A stretch of 64,000 nucleotides of DNA from assembly GCF_002860165.1 (NCBI RefSeq), contig NZ_PGUZ01000044.1, positions 1-64,000 on the forward strand, written 5' to 3'. A program made the translations under genes and the position numbers. The stretch comes from Bacillus sp. V3-13 (GTDB lineage: Bacteria; Bacillota; Bacilli; Bacillales; Cytobacillaceae). Numbering within the stretch: position 1 is the stretch's first letter; every line of letters begins with the position of its first letter. The notes beneath the pieces are model-generated. The model was not told where the DNA came from, did not search any database, and saw only the letters and a list, made by a program, of their open reading frames with translations. Positions 25,057 to 33,891 of this stretch are shown one piece after another.

Positions 25057-25732
25057 TCTTTTTGTCCGCCTTTAGTAAACCATCGGCCATAGTATAAAGG
25101 TTATGAGGCTGTTTTATGAGCTGCTTTTCATGAGTAACGATGACGAGCGCAGTATTATTTAGATAGCTATAATTTATTAATAGGTTGACTATTTGTTGAC
25201 TAGTATCTTCATCTAGGTTTCCAGTAGGTTCGTCTGCAAAAAGAATAGAAGGTTTAGAAACGAGTGCTCTTGCTATTGCAACTCTTTGTTGCTCACCTCC
25301 TGATAAATAAGAAGGTTTTTTGCTAAGATGGGGCACAATGCCTACCTGTTCAGCTAATTCTTCAACCACAACATCTTTATTTTTCTGCTTCGAAAAATGA
25401 AGAGGAAGGCCAATATTCTCACGAATTGTAAGCTCAGGTATTAAGTGGAACGACTGAAATACAAAACCGAAATACTGGCCTCTAATCATAGCTTGCTCTG
25501 AATCAGCTAAATCATATATTGAGCGATTCTCAAAAAAGACCTTGCCGGAACTGGGAAATTCCATACCACCCAATATACTTAGCAAGGTCGATTTTCCAGA
25601 ACCACTTTTTCCTTCAATGACATGAATACTTCCTTTATTAATAGATATTGAAGTTGGTTTTAAAACGCTTTTATTTCCATTCCCTTCATAAACTTTATGA
25701 ACACTTTCTGCTCTTAATATCTTGCTATTCAA
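25049..25732 (-). CDS. ABC transporter ATP-binding protein (MacB/LolD type)
   Basis: Encodes about 227 aa. A TTG at 25732, seven bases after AAGGTG, is a better start than the GTG at 25741. Walker A GKSGSGKST, signature YLSGGEQQRVAIARAL and Walker B ILFADEPTGNLDED match ATPases paired with FtsX-type permeases. It energises the permease encoded just downstream. The promoter region is shared with the divergent secreted-peptide gene. Confidence 0.92.
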   Translation of the reverse strand: MNSKILRAESVHKVYEGNGNKSVLKPTSISINKGSIHVIEGKSGSGKSTLLSILGGMEFPSSGKVFFENRSIYDLADSEQAMIRGQYFGFVFQSFHLIPELTIRENIGLPLHFSKQKNKDVVVEELAEQVGIVPHLSKKPSYLSGGEQQRVAIARALVSKPSILFADEPTGNLDEDTSQQIVNLLINYSYLNNTALVIVTHEKQLIKQPHNLYTMADGLLKADKKND

Positions 25733-25816
25733 AAATTGCACCTTCTTTTATATTATTTTAGTATAATCCAATTATATTTAAAAAATTTTTGTTATTCAAT
25801 AAATTTAGAAAAATAC

Positions 25817-25845
25817 TTGAAATTATTTACCAGAGATGGTAGTAT
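25817..25845 (+). promoter_or_regulatory. sigma-A-like promoter of the secreted-peptide gene
   Basis: TTGAAA (25817-25822) and TAGTAT (25840-25845) are separated by 17 bases, about 40 bases upstream of the start codon at 25888. Confidence 0.55.
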
Positions 25846-25887
25846 ATGGATTGGTAATATATTTACAAAAAGAGAGGAAGATGATGG

Positions 25888-26292
25888 ATGAAAAAATCTA
25901 TTAAAAACACAACAATAGCTGCAGCTGTTTTAATTCCAACTTTAACTGTAGCTATTAGTGCAAGTGCTTACAGCAAGGGATACACTTTTGATATGGCAGC
26001 TGCAGTCTATGGATCTACTAATTTTGCTTTAGAGAATAAGACTACTAAAACAACAGCTAACGCAAATACATATTGGGCCAGCGGGGATGTAAAATCTACT
26101 AAGTCCCAGTATCAGGTTCATCTTGCTAGGCCATTAAAAACTTATGTAGCTCCGAAAATGACTGCTAATGGATTCACCTACACAGAATCATTTGGCACAG
26201 TAACTAAAAACGATTATAATGTAAATGTTTATAAGTCTTCTGCAGGCGATCAAGGCGATAGAGTAAAGGGTAGTGGAACAATTAATCAATAA
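25888..26292 (+). CDS. small secreted protein of unknown function
   Basis: Encodes 134 aa with an AGAGGAAG ribosome site. A clear signal peptide (two lysines, a hydrophobic run, then ASA-Y) would leave a mature protein of about 106 residues. The mature part is rich in Thr, Ser, Tyr, Asn and Lys, without cysteine, and looks beta-rich. I recognise no family. It is divergent from an ABC exporter pair and has its own terminator, the layout often seen for bacteriocins or toxins with a transporter for immunity. A lactococcin 972-type protein was considered, but its motifs are not visible. Confidence 0.75.
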   Translation: MKKSIKNTTIAAAVLIPTLTVAISASAYSKGYTFDMAAAVYGSTNFALENKTTKTTANANTYWASGDVKSTKSQYQVHLARPLKTYVAPKMTANGFTYTESFGTVTKNDYNVNVYKSSAGDQGDRVKGSGTINQ

Positions 26293-26297
26293 TTCAT

Positions 26298-26329
26298 AAA
26301 AAACAAGTCCAATTAGGACTTGTTTTTTT
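26298..26329 (+). terminator. rho-independent terminator
   Basis: AAAACAAGTCC pairs with GGACTTGTTTTTTT right after the secreted-protein gene. Confidence 0.9.
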
Positions 26330-26376
26330 GAGAAATCTAAAAGTATGATAATTTAATTTCTTCTGGGAGGCTCTTA

Positions 26377-26922
26377 ATGAAGTTTATTTTCGATATTTCG
26401 CTTTTTCTTGTACTTCCTTCTATAGTGGTTTACTGTTTCCTTCGAGTCATATTTCTTAAGAAGTATCCATTAGATTTTTTTAAAGAAATAATTAGAGTAT
26501 TGTTCATTTCTTATATTATATTTTTAGTATATTTCGTTTGGCTTATGCCTACTGCAATCTTTGAAACAATACGATATAATTTTGTTCCATTTTCAACCAT
26601 ATTGATGTATGTTAACGAAATATTGAATGGAAATATAGGGATTGGAGCTAGAAATTTATTTGGTAACATACTATTAACCTTCCCTTTTGGAGTATTTATT
26701 TATTTAACTTTTGGAAGGTGTCGTCGCATTTATATCTTTTGCGTTGCCTTATGTATTCCGATTGTAATAGAACTTGGCCAGTTAATTTTCCATTTAGCAG
26801 GTAAAGGGACAAGATCCATTGATATTGATGATATAATATTAAATGCTTTAGGTATCTTTATAGGTTATATCACAATGATGGTAGGATTACGGTTACTTAA
26901 TATTCATAACAATAGAGTATAA
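26377..26922 (+). CDS. VanZ family membrane protein
   Basis: Encodes 181 aa, with the ATG at 26377 after GGGAGG. Five or so membrane helices carry the VanZ pattern: NFVPFSTI after helix 2, RNLFGNILLTFPFGVF, then IELGQLI and RSIDIDDIILNALGIFIGY. VanZ-like proteins give low-level teicoplanin or lipoglycopeptide resistance in some hosts, but most family members have no known role. Its place beside a secreted-peptide/ABC locus suggests a part in cell-envelope self-protection; that is inference. Confidence 0.88.
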   Translation: MKFIFDISLFLVLPSIVVYCFLRVIFLKKYPLDFFKEIIRVLFISYIIFLVYFVWLMPTAIFETIRYNFVPFSTILMYVNEILNGNIGIGARNLFGNILLTFPFGVFIYLTFGRCRRIYIFCVALCIPIVIELGQLIFHLAGKGTRSIDIDDIILNALGIFIGYITMMVGLRLLNIHNNRV

Positions 26923-27132
26923 GCTACAGGGTTTATTATCTATTATTTATTTCTTGCTCATCATTGGCCCACTTAACAAGAATAAAGGGGAATGATAAAC
27001 GTATCCCATTATTCTTTGTTTATTTGATTTCTTCTCCATTCCTAATTGTTTAGCAGCTTGCTGAGGCTTTTCTTGTCCGGGTTGGAATACAATGCTGCAG
27101 TAGTTGTAGAAGAAGTGTCCCAGCTGTCTCAT

Positions 27133-27178
27133 GGGGCTGTCCAGAAAGTCAGTTTTCACTGACTTTCTGGACAGCCCC
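27133..27178 (-). terminator. perfect 21-bp inverted repeat, terminator or IS-derived
   Basis: Two 21-base arms starting GGGGCTGTCCAGAAAGTC are separated by only four bases (TTTC). It lies just past the broken membrane gene and could end its transcript, but it lacks a T tract. The GGGGCTGTCC end resembles insertion-sequence termini, so it may be an IS scar. Confidence 0.5.
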
Positions 27179-27183
27179 TTCGT

Positions 27184-27424
27184 TCATTTCGTGTTTTTAC
27201 CTTTTATAAAAACAAGGGCCAAACCAATAATAACTACTAAAACTAATATAATTATAGTAAATATAGGGAGTTCGTCGCTCCAAGATAACGTTCCTTCTTT
27301 TAAAGTCATATACGATACTGATTTCTTTATAGTGTTTGATACATCATGTATAGTATATACGTATGATTCCCGTTAAAATGGCCTGCACTAAAATAAAAAT
27401 TCCGACTAGTCGATTCAAATTCAT
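27184..27424 (-). pseudogene. small two-helix membrane protein, frameshifted
   Basis: An ATG at 27424 after GGGAGAGAAG opens MNLNRLVGIFILVQAILTG, a membrane helix, then stops after 26 codons. One base shift near 27360 restores a frame that continues with a soluble linker (TLKEGTLSWSDELP), a second strong membrane helix and a KGKNTK tail. Together they form a convincing ~79-residue protein with two helices. No family recognised. Either a real pseudogene or a sequencing error. Confidence 0.6.
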
Positions 27425-27694
27425 CAGCTTCTCTCCCTGTTTGTTTGCATTTATGGCAAATCATGCACTTTAAAATTATCATATATTTCAAAAAGATCTA
27501 TTGCTTTTTTCTCAATTTATGAAACAACAGAGTTGGGAGAAACTGTTTTTCGAGAGTTTTCCTTATATTTCGCCATTATGCTGACCGGGAGAAAGAGATT
27601 AAAAATACCGCAGTATTATGGACTGCGGTTAGAGTTAAGTCTTATAAAAAATCTTTTTCATGACAATTATTTATTCAAATATAAATCTTGTACC

Positions 27695-29002
27695 TTAAAG
27701 GCGCAATACTGTCTTCAATTTTATTATTTTCGAAGCTGATTTCAATGATTTATAGCGCAGCAAGTAAATTCCAAATCCAATCAATAACCAGACAGTTCCC
27801 GTAAGAAACCCGGAACGGCCAATTGGCAGCAGTAAACTCAGACTAATCATCAGTGCCAATCCAGGAATGACTGGATAGAAAGGTACTAAAAATTGATTTT
27901 CCCGTTGTTCCCTGGTTGTTTTTCTCCGTGAGATAAAAAAAGCGATCATGGTAAAGATAAACGTAAGTAAGTATAAAAATCCGGTAGCGTTTACCGCAAT
28001 ATTTACCGAACTTATGAGTGTAAACAAAACTTGAATAGCAACTCCCAATAAGATAGCCCAAACCGGAGTCTGAAAGCGGGGATGGATATAGCTGATTTGC
28101 TTCGGCAAGAGACCATTGCGGCCCATCGCAAAGGCGGTTCTTGAAATTGAAATGATGAAGGCGTTCGCTGTTGCCGGCAATGCAATGACAATAATGATAC
28201 TGACCAACTTCGGTCCGAAGTCTCCTAAAAATTGTTGTCCTGCTAACGCGGCCGGCACTTTTGACAATCCGAGCTCCTGCCACGGTACGACTCCAATTGA
28301 AACGAACAACAGACCGGAATACAGAATAAGCACGATGACAATTGATGAAAAAATAGCCTTTGGAATCGTTTTGCGAGGATCCTTCATCTCTTCACCTGCA
28401 TCGACGATCACATCCCATCCGACCATCGACAGAAAACCGACGAGAGAAGCAGTCAGGATTCCCTCAAACCCGGTTGGTGCGAACGGCGTATACAACGAAT
28501 AATCTACATGCCCAACACCGAGTGCAAAGAATGCGATCAGTATAACAATTTCAACCAAGACAATGCCAATCTGCACCATACCACTGAACTTAATTCCTAA
28601 TATATTTAGGATCCCTAAACCAAGCAGCAGTACGATTGCACTTACTGATGGCGGGAATCCCGTTAAGGAATGCAAATAGTTTCCGAAACCGAGAGAAACA
28701 AAGCTGCTTGCGGCAAGCCATGCCCCCCAATAAGCCCAGCCAATTATCGTACCAACGAAGTCCCCCATCGTTTCTCTGACATATACATAAGCCCCGCCTG
28801 CTCTTGGGTATCTTGATGCCAACTCGGCATAACATAATCCAAGCAGTATTTCGAGGACTGCAGCCACAACAAATGAAATCATCACGGCCGGCCCTGCTTT
28901 TCCGGCTGCTACCCCGCTGAGAATAAAAATGCCTGCACCTACCATCGCCCCTATTCCAAGCGAAGTTGCTTCTTTCCATCCCAATTCTCTTTTTAACTTC
29001 AT
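27695..29002 (-). CDS. APC-superfamily amino-acid permease
   Basis: Encodes 435 aa with about twelve membrane helices. GIGAMVGAGIFILSGVAAG in helix 1 and the following GPAVMISF are APC signature elements, and AYWGAWLAAS and GWDVIVDAGEEMKDPRKTIPKA are typical of the YfnA/cationic amino-acid group. It imports an amino acid by proton symport or exchange. CGGAGGG precedes the ATG. It is divergent from a MocR-type regulator, which probably controls it. Confidence 0.9.
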   Translation of the reverse strand: MKLKRELGWKEATSLGIGAMVGAGIFILSGVAAGKAGPAVMISFVVAAVLEILLGLCYAELASRYPRAGGAYVYVRETMGDFVGTIIGWAYWGAWLAASSFVSLGFGNYLHSLTGFPPSVSAIVLLLGLGILNILGIKFSGMVQIGIVLVEIVILIAFFALGVGHVDYSLYTPFAPTGFEGILTASLVGFLSMVGWDVIVDAGEEMKDPRKTIPKAIFSSIVIVLILYSGLLFVSIGVVPWQELGLSKVPAALAGQQFLGDFGPKLVSIIIVIALPATANAFIISISRTAFAMGRNGLLPKQISYIHPRFQTPVWAILLGVAIQVLFTLISSVNIAVNATGFLYLLTFIFTMIAFFISRRKTTREQRENQFLVPFYPVIPGLALMISLSLLLPIGRSGFLTGTVWLLIGFGIYLLRYKSLKSASKIIKLKTVLRL

Positions 29003-29051
29003 CGCTCTTTCCCTCCGTTTCCCTTAGCCCGCACGTATTCTAAAACCAGTT

Positions 29052-29077
29052 CTGTATTATTCTTTTATCCTGTATTA
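29052..29077 (+). promoter_or_regulatory. direct repeat in the divergent promoter region
   Basis: CTGTATTA occurs at 29052-29059 and again at 29070-29077, 18 bases apart. MocR/GabR-type regulators are known to bind direct repeats, so this is a candidate site for the adjacent regulator. Confidence 0.4.
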
Positions 29078-29159
29078 ATTTAGCATGGTAAAATGGTAGG
29101 GATAAGGGCCAATTATCGGCGATTTTTATGGAACCAATTTTTCAAAAAGGGGAATAAGC

Positions 29160-30557
29160 ATGGTTTGGATACCGATCGACCGCTCATTAGATATACCTTT
29201 AATACGGCAGATTTACGAACAAATTCGCACAAGAATCTTAAATGGGGAGCTTACCGCCGGGGATTGCCTTCCCTCTACCCGTGAACTATCTGCCAATCTG
29301 GGGACATCCCGGAATGTGGTAGTCGAAGCATATGAGCAATTGTTGGCGGAAGGATTCATTGAAGGACGCCAGGGCTCCGGCACATATGTCGCCCAAGGGG
29401 CATTTTTAGCTCAAAACCGGCAAAGCGAATTTTTTGAAAGTCAACAAACAAAAGAAGAAACGAATGATTACATTGATTTTCGGTCAGGTCTCCCTGCTTT
29501 GGATATGTTTCCAAGACATGTATGGGGCCAACTCGCTAAACAAGTCTCTTTAGAAACACCGCCAGCAATATTCGGTTATGGATATCCCGAAGGCCGTTCC
29601 GAGCTGCGTAATATTCTGTCCCTTTACCTTCAGAGAACAAGAGGGGTTCATTGTCGTCCGGAGCAATTAGTCATTACTTCCGGAGCAACACAAGCTTTGT
29701 CGCTTATCGCCAACCTGCTTCTGTCAACGGGCGATGAAGTGATCATTGAAGACCCAATTACACATGAAATCCAAACGATATTTTCTTCCCCGGGATCTGT
29801 ACTCTATCCAATTCCTGTTGACGAACAAGGGATGAAAACAGACTTAATTCCCATAACCAAAAAACCTAAATTCGTTTTTGTCACGCCATCCCACCAATTT
29901 CCGCTTGGCGGGACATTATCTATTCAACGCCGGATTCAGTTAATTCAGTTTGCCAGAATGGCTGATTGCTATATTGTTGAAGATGATTATGACAGCGAAT
30001 TTCGTTACCATGGGGCACCGATTAAGTCCCTTCAAGGCCTTGACCCGGAAAGGGTTGTTTATATTGGAACATTCAGCAAGATACTGTCACCAGCCCTTAG
30101 ATTGGGATATTTAATCCTTCCGCCTGCTTTAACAGAACGAGTCAAAGATTTGAAGTGGTTCACCGACCTGCATACCCCTTCATTAGATCAGCTAACCCTG
30201 GCACGCTTCATAGATGAAAGGCATTTGGAACGACATATAAGAAAAATGAAAAAGGTCTATAAAAAACGTCACGATCATCTAAAAAAATGTTTGGTAAAAG
30301 AATTCGGCACTCAAGTAAAGGTTTCCGGTGATTCAACAGGCCTCCATTTAATTGCTGAATTTCCGAATATCGAGTTTTCAAGTCAGAAGGTGAACGAAAT
30401 AATGAAAGAGTATAAGGTTAAAATCTATCCAGTCGAACTCCACACGATTCGAAAAAGCACCCATCAAAATAAAGTAATCTTAGGTTATGGCAATTTAACG
30501 CTGGAGGAAATTGAAGAAGGCATCGACAGGCTAAGCAAAGCAATATTTAATGTTTAA
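29160..30557 (+). CDS. MocR/GabR-type regulator (GntR HTH fused to aminotransferase)
   Basis: Encodes 465 aa. The N-terminal GntR winged helix is clear (IYEQIRTRILNGELTAGDCLPSTREL, then TSRNVVVEAYEQL). The rest is a class I aminotransferase-like domain, with the PLP-binding lysine expected in YIGTFSKILSPALRLGY and the Asp in VEDDYDSEFRYHG. Such proteins sense an amino compound through PLP and activate or repress a divergent gene, here the APC permease. AAAGGGGAATAAGC precedes the ATG. Confidence 0.93.
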   Translation: MVWIPIDRSLDIPLIRQIYEQIRTRILNGELTAGDCLPSTRELSANLGTSRNVVVEAYEQLLAEGFIEGRQGSGTYVAQGAFLAQNRQSEFFESQQTKEETNDYIDFRSGLPALDMFPRHVWGQLAKQVSLETPPAIFGYGYPEGRSELRNILSLYLQRTRGVHCRPEQLVITSGATQALSLIANLLLSTGDEVIIEDPITHEIQTIFSSPGSVLYPIPVDEQGMKTDLIPITKKPKFVFVTPSHQFPLGGTLSIQRRIQLIQFARMADCYIVEDDYDSEFRYHGAPIKSLQGLDPERVVYIGTFSKILSPALRLGYLILPPALTERVKDLKWFTDLHTPSLDQLTLARFIDERHLERHIRKMKKVYKKRHDHLKKCLVKEFGTQVKVSGDSTGLHLIAEFPNIEFSSQKVNEIMKEYKVKIYPVELHTIRKSTHQNKVILGYGNLTLEEIEEGIDRLSKAIFNV

Positions 30558-30708
30558 ACTATACATCCCGAACTCAGCCTCCCTCCAATTCAACTTGTTC
30601 AAGCTAAGCGAAGACAAGTCTTTATTTTATTAATCAAACGTTTGTTTAAATTAGACATGCAACGATAAGCTGATAACACGCTTTTAAAATATAATTCCTG
30701 GATTTAAA

Positions 30709-30738
30709 GAGGGTGTCCCAAACTTTCGGGACACCCTC
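30709..30738 (-). terminator. rho-independent terminator
   Basis: GAGGGTGTCCC pairs with GGGACACCCTC. It lies between the MocR gene and the convergent peptidase gene and can serve both. Confidence 0.8.
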
Positions 30739-30753
30739 TCACTATATGCTATA

Positions 30754-31479
30754 TTATTGCCACCACCAAGATTGGGCACCATATGGATACTCAACGCGGC
30801 TGTCCAAATGAGCAAAGCTGCTTTCATTATAAATACCGCTGAATCCACACGTTTTAGCAATATTTTTCACTGTTGTGCTCGATACACCAGAAATAGCGAC
30901 GTCCGCAGCAATGCCATACATATGCTGGCTATTGGACGCTCCGCCCACATTGCTATTATGCGAAATACTGCGGAATCCAGAATTAATCGTGACCGGCTTA
31001 TTCCCAGCCTTCACGCGAAGAGCTTCAAGCTTGTACATCAAGCGGCGAACATTTTCCTTTACCGTCGCTGCCGATACTTTTCCGCCATTAAAACCACTTC
31101 CGTCCTTTGAATAAAACTCACTATAGTTAAAATTCTTAGTGCCTGTTGAACTTTCAAGCGCATTTAGCTTCGCCTGGGTGCTCGGTCCGACAATACCATC
31201 TGCAGTCAACCCGTAAGCCCGTTGAAATCTTTTCACAGCTGCGGTTGTACCGGGGCCAAACTGACCGTCGACAGCAACATAGGTTTGTGATGCGGAATCT
31301 GCTGCCCAACCGGCAACGCGGATTTGCAGCTCCTTAACGTCTTCACCACTGGACCCTTCTCTCAGAGTCCGGTCCCAAGAATAAGCCTCGGCATCGGGTG
31401 CTGCCAGCAAGGATAAACCCAACCCAAGGAAAAGAGTAAACCAAAATACTTGAAAGAATCTTGCGTGGTTTTTAGTCAT
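30754..31479 (-). CDS. secreted DD-carboxypeptidase with peptidoglycan-binding domain (M15)
   Basis: Encodes 241 aa; the ATG at 31479 follows AGGAG. A signal peptide is followed by a PG_binding_1 domain (about residues 40-105, with GEDVKELQ and VDGQFGPGTTAAVKRFQ). The M15 metallopeptidase domain at residues ~120-240 keeps the zinc motif SQHMYGIAADVA and the final His in FAHLDSRVE. It trims or cuts peptidoglycan peptides outside the cell, probably between D-alanines. Monocistronic. Confidence 0.9.
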   Translation of the reverse strand: MTKNHARFFQVFWFTLFLGLGLSLLAAPDAEAYSWDRTLREGSSGEDVKELQIRVAGWAADSASQTYVAVDGQFGPGTTAAVKRFQRAYGLTADGIVGPSTQAKLNALESSTGTKNFNYSEFYSKDGSGFNGGKVSAATVKENVRRLMYKLEALRVKAGNKPVTINSGFRSISHNSNVGGASNSQHMYGIAADVAISGVSSTTVKNIAKTCGFSGIYNESSFAHLDSRVEYPYGAQSWWWQ

Positions 31480-31848
31480 TTCTATCAATCTCCTATCTAC
31501 TATTATTTTTCAGATCAATCCAAATCTCTAACAGATCAAAGGCTGATGAAATAGGATAACAGGGAGATATCCAGCTGTTGAACTTTTCTGTTCACAAAGA
31601 CTTAATTCACCGACAAGAGTTTCAGAGGATACTAAGCATTGACTTTTCAACTTAGCTCACTTTTCGGTACGTTTTACCACCCCTCAAATTTATTGTTTTT
31701 CCATTTATGTATTTTTCATCTAGAAGTATTTTAAATATTAACAATATTCCCTTAATTTGTATACGAGTCGAAATTCCTCTTTTTTTATCGTAAAATTTTT
31801 AAAAAAGTTATTTTTTGGTACTTTAGCCGCATTAAAGCAACAAAAAAA

Positions 31849-31870
31849 GACAACCTAACGGGCGGTTGTC
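31849..31870 (-). terminator. second (backup) terminator downstream of the lipase
   Basis: GACAACC pairs with GGTTGTC and is followed on the minus strand by a run of seven T. Confidence 0.7.
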
Positions 31871-31890
31871 TTCTTCGTTCTAGTCATTAA

Positions 31891-31937
31891 AAAAGATAAG
31901 CTAAGTTACCACTGGAATGGTATCCGCTTATCTTTTT
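31891..31937 (-). terminator. lipase terminator
   Basis: AAAAGATAAGC and GCTTATCTTTT form a stem directly after the lipase stop codon. Confidence 0.8.
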
Positions 31938-31948
31938 AATAAATATTT

Positions 31949-32821
31949 TTATTTATAGTCGGCAACGGCCCTTTCTGGATCAGCCGGCCCTTCATGTGCG
32001 AGTGCATCAAAAACAAACGTAAAGGCATTCGGGTCATAGGTGATGCCCTGGTGCTCAATTTGATCCAATGGATAGTAGTCTTGCAAGGTAATATTTTTCA
32101 CTTGTTTCGATGGTCCGCTCAGAAACGATGAAGTATATGGGACAACGACCTCATCGTTACTGGTGGCAACTACAGTATAAGATACTGTGCCAGGCGTTTC
32201 ATCACCTGCATTAAGTTTCCCAAGAAAGTCGGACCCAGTTTGCTGCTGGTTGCAGGCAGCACATGAAGCGAGCCCTGAACCTAACGATGTTAAGCCCGAA
32301 AGACCGGCAACCCCCGTTGTTCCATGATTGGATGGAACGAGTCCGATAAGGTCTTCAACTTTTTTGGAACCGCCAAGATATTTAATATAATAGCGCGGCA
32401 TCATCCCGCCCTGGCTGTGCCCTACAATGGATACTTTTTTCGCACCAGTAAGCTTCAATACATTATCGATAAAGCTATCGAGCTCTGCTGCCGAATCCTC
32501 AATTGGACCCGATGCGGGGCCGGCGTTGCTGAATCCATAATTCAATGAATAAACGCAGTAGCCTTTTGCAGCTAATAATGGTGAAAGGTTGGCCCAATTT
32601 CTTTCCATCGTCTCAAACGTTCCCGGCACAAGGATGATCGGTTCAGGATGGTCAGCATCAGGACGGCATGTTGGGTCATTTGCCCCCGGAGGCGGCGGTC
32701 CCTGCTCGGCCAGGAATCCACCCGGAGGGAGAGTTGCCGCTTCCTTCGTAGTTCCACTGCTGGAGATAGGGATTGTAACCGCTACCAAAAATAAAAAAAC
32801 AGACACTAAAAGTTTTTTCAA
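31949..32821 (-). CDS. secreted lipase (alpha/beta hydrolase, lipase class 2 type)
   Basis: Encodes 290 aa from a TTG start six bases after GGGAGGAG. A signal peptide is followed by a Pro-rich segment. The alpha/beta-hydrolase core has the oxyanion strand PIILVPGTFETMERNW, the nucleophile elbow VSIVGHSQGGMMPRYY, an Asp candidate in TSNDEVVVPY and a His candidate in DQIEHQGI. Four cysteines (one pair at CAAC) may form disulfides. It would hydrolyse triglycerides or esters outside the cell. Confidence 0.9.
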   Translation of the reverse strand: MKKLLVSVFLFLVAVTIPISSSGTTKEAATLPPGGFLAEQGPPPPGANDPTCRPDADHPEPIILVPGTFETMERNWANLSPLLAAKGYCVYSLNYGFSNAGPASGPIEDSAAELDSFIDNVLKLTGAKKVSIVGHSQGGMMPRYYIKYLGGSKKVEDLIGLVPSNHGTTGVAGLSGLTSLGSGLASCAACNQQQTGSDFLGKLNAGDETPGTVSYTVVATSNDEVVVPYTSSFLSGPSKQVKNITLQDYYPLDQIEHQGITYDPNAFTFVFDALAHEGPADPERAVADYK

Positions 32822-33067
32822 TATGAACTCCTCCCGCTCTAATAGAAATTTTTTAATGGCTTTGCTTTATAGAAAAAAAGACGCACAAAAACACCCTAAT
32901 TAAAATAGGAATTTTTCGTGAGTCTCCATTCTCTCCATCAGTTATTAACTTTTATTGATATAAATTTATGCGAACGTTATCATTTTTTGCGTACGAATAA
33001 AGGATGGTGTTTATTCTATATCCAAACTGGACTTGTCTTAAACCATCTGACCAGGGATAAGCAGTGC

Positions 33068-33703
33068 CTACCTTTCTCCTCCTTTACTGATAATAACTCC
33101 GCACGCTTGTCGTTTGCCTGCATCACCTGTTTTCATGGTTTCTTCATCTGGACCGGGCTGTCCCTCAACTTGATAACGGTCCGGGATATTGCCAAAGTTA
33201 TCTGGTTTCTCGTGGATCATCACAGCTAGTTCGTTCTCCATCAATTGGTCCATCGTTAAACGGTCAAAAACCGCAGAATACTCGGCAGTACCGTCTTCAT
33301 TGACATAAAGGGAAGGCATGTCCCCAGCATGGCCGGAATGCATTTTGTTATCTGGATTAAAGTGCCCTCCCGCTGTCGTGAAAGGGCCTTCTGCTGCATC
33401 AGGTTCACATACGCCTTTTTCGTGAATATGGAAACCATGATGACCGGGCTCTAACCCTTTCATGCTCGCTTCAATCAGAATATGATCATCATGCTCCGAA
33501 AAATGAACCGTGCCAACGGTTTTATTATTCACATCTTTCACTTCCGCTTTGGCTTCAGGTTCTTTCTGCTCAGCTGATCCTACATCCTGTTCAGTTGTTT
33601 CAGCTTTGCTTTTTTCATCATTTGAATTCTCCCCGGCGCCACACCCAATCAATAACAGAACTGCAAACACCGGCAAAAGCGATTTTATCCAGCATTTGAT
33701 CAT
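33068..33703 (-). CDS. sodC: Cu/Zn superoxide dismutase lipoprotein (SodC/YojM family)
   Basis: Encodes 211 aa with GAGGAG before the ATG. The lipobox LLLIGC indicates an extracellular lipoprotein, and a charged linker precedes the SodC domain. All metal ligands seem present: GFHIHE (two Cu His), GGHFNP (bridging His), MHSG and GHAGD (Zn His and Asp), and VMIHEKPD (Cu His). The disulfide cysteines (GVCEP and RQACGV) are kept. It detoxifies superoxide at the cell surface. The Bacillus subtilis relative is known for lost copper ligands, so this member looks more complete. Confidence 0.93.
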   Translation of the reverse strand: MIKCWIKSLLPVFAVLLLIGCGAGENSNDEKSKAETTEQDVGSAEQKEPEAKAEVKDVNNKTVGTVHFSEHDDHILIEASMKGLEPGHHGFHIHEKGVCEPDAAEGPFTTAGGHFNPDNKMHSGHAGDMPSLYVNEDGTAEYSAVFDRLTMDQLMENELAVMIHEKPDNFGNIPDRYQVEGQPGPDEETMKTGDAGKRQACGVIISKGGER

Positions 33704-33891
33704 GATTCTGCTCCTCTCTGCTTGTTATATTTCCCCTATTATTACTTCCACCTATTTTAAGAGCTAAACCAATAAAATTAAGATATCGAAATAATCTAAA
33801 TAATCTTTAACATTTCTAATAAATCTACTTAATATTTTTTTTCTATTATAAAAAGCGAGGTTCATCAATCATTCAAAAAACGGAGGTAGAA

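Larger units (their letters stand above)
26923..27694. other. intergenic region with gene remnants
   Basis: Holds a minus-strand open stretch ending at 26947, about 60 codons without a good start or recognised family, the long inverted repeat at 27133-27178, and the frameshifted small membrane gene at 27184-27424. The plus-strand frame at 27533-27739 runs into the permease gene and lacks a ribosome site, so I do not call it. Confidence 0.5.
31480..31948. other. intergenic region with two terminators
   Basis: The part from 31500 to 31840 shows no gene and no recognisable motif. The two hairpins at 31849-31870 and 31891-31937 are listed separately. Confidence 0.5.

Noticed and set aside
25888-26292. 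Lactococcin 972-family bacteriocin
   Set aside because: The context (ABC pair) fits, but the aromatic and Gly/Ser/His-rich mature pattern of that family is not visible.
27533-27739. Plus-strand 68-codon frame
   Set aside because: It overlaps the end of the amino-acid permease, is antisense to it, and has no ribosome site or similarity.
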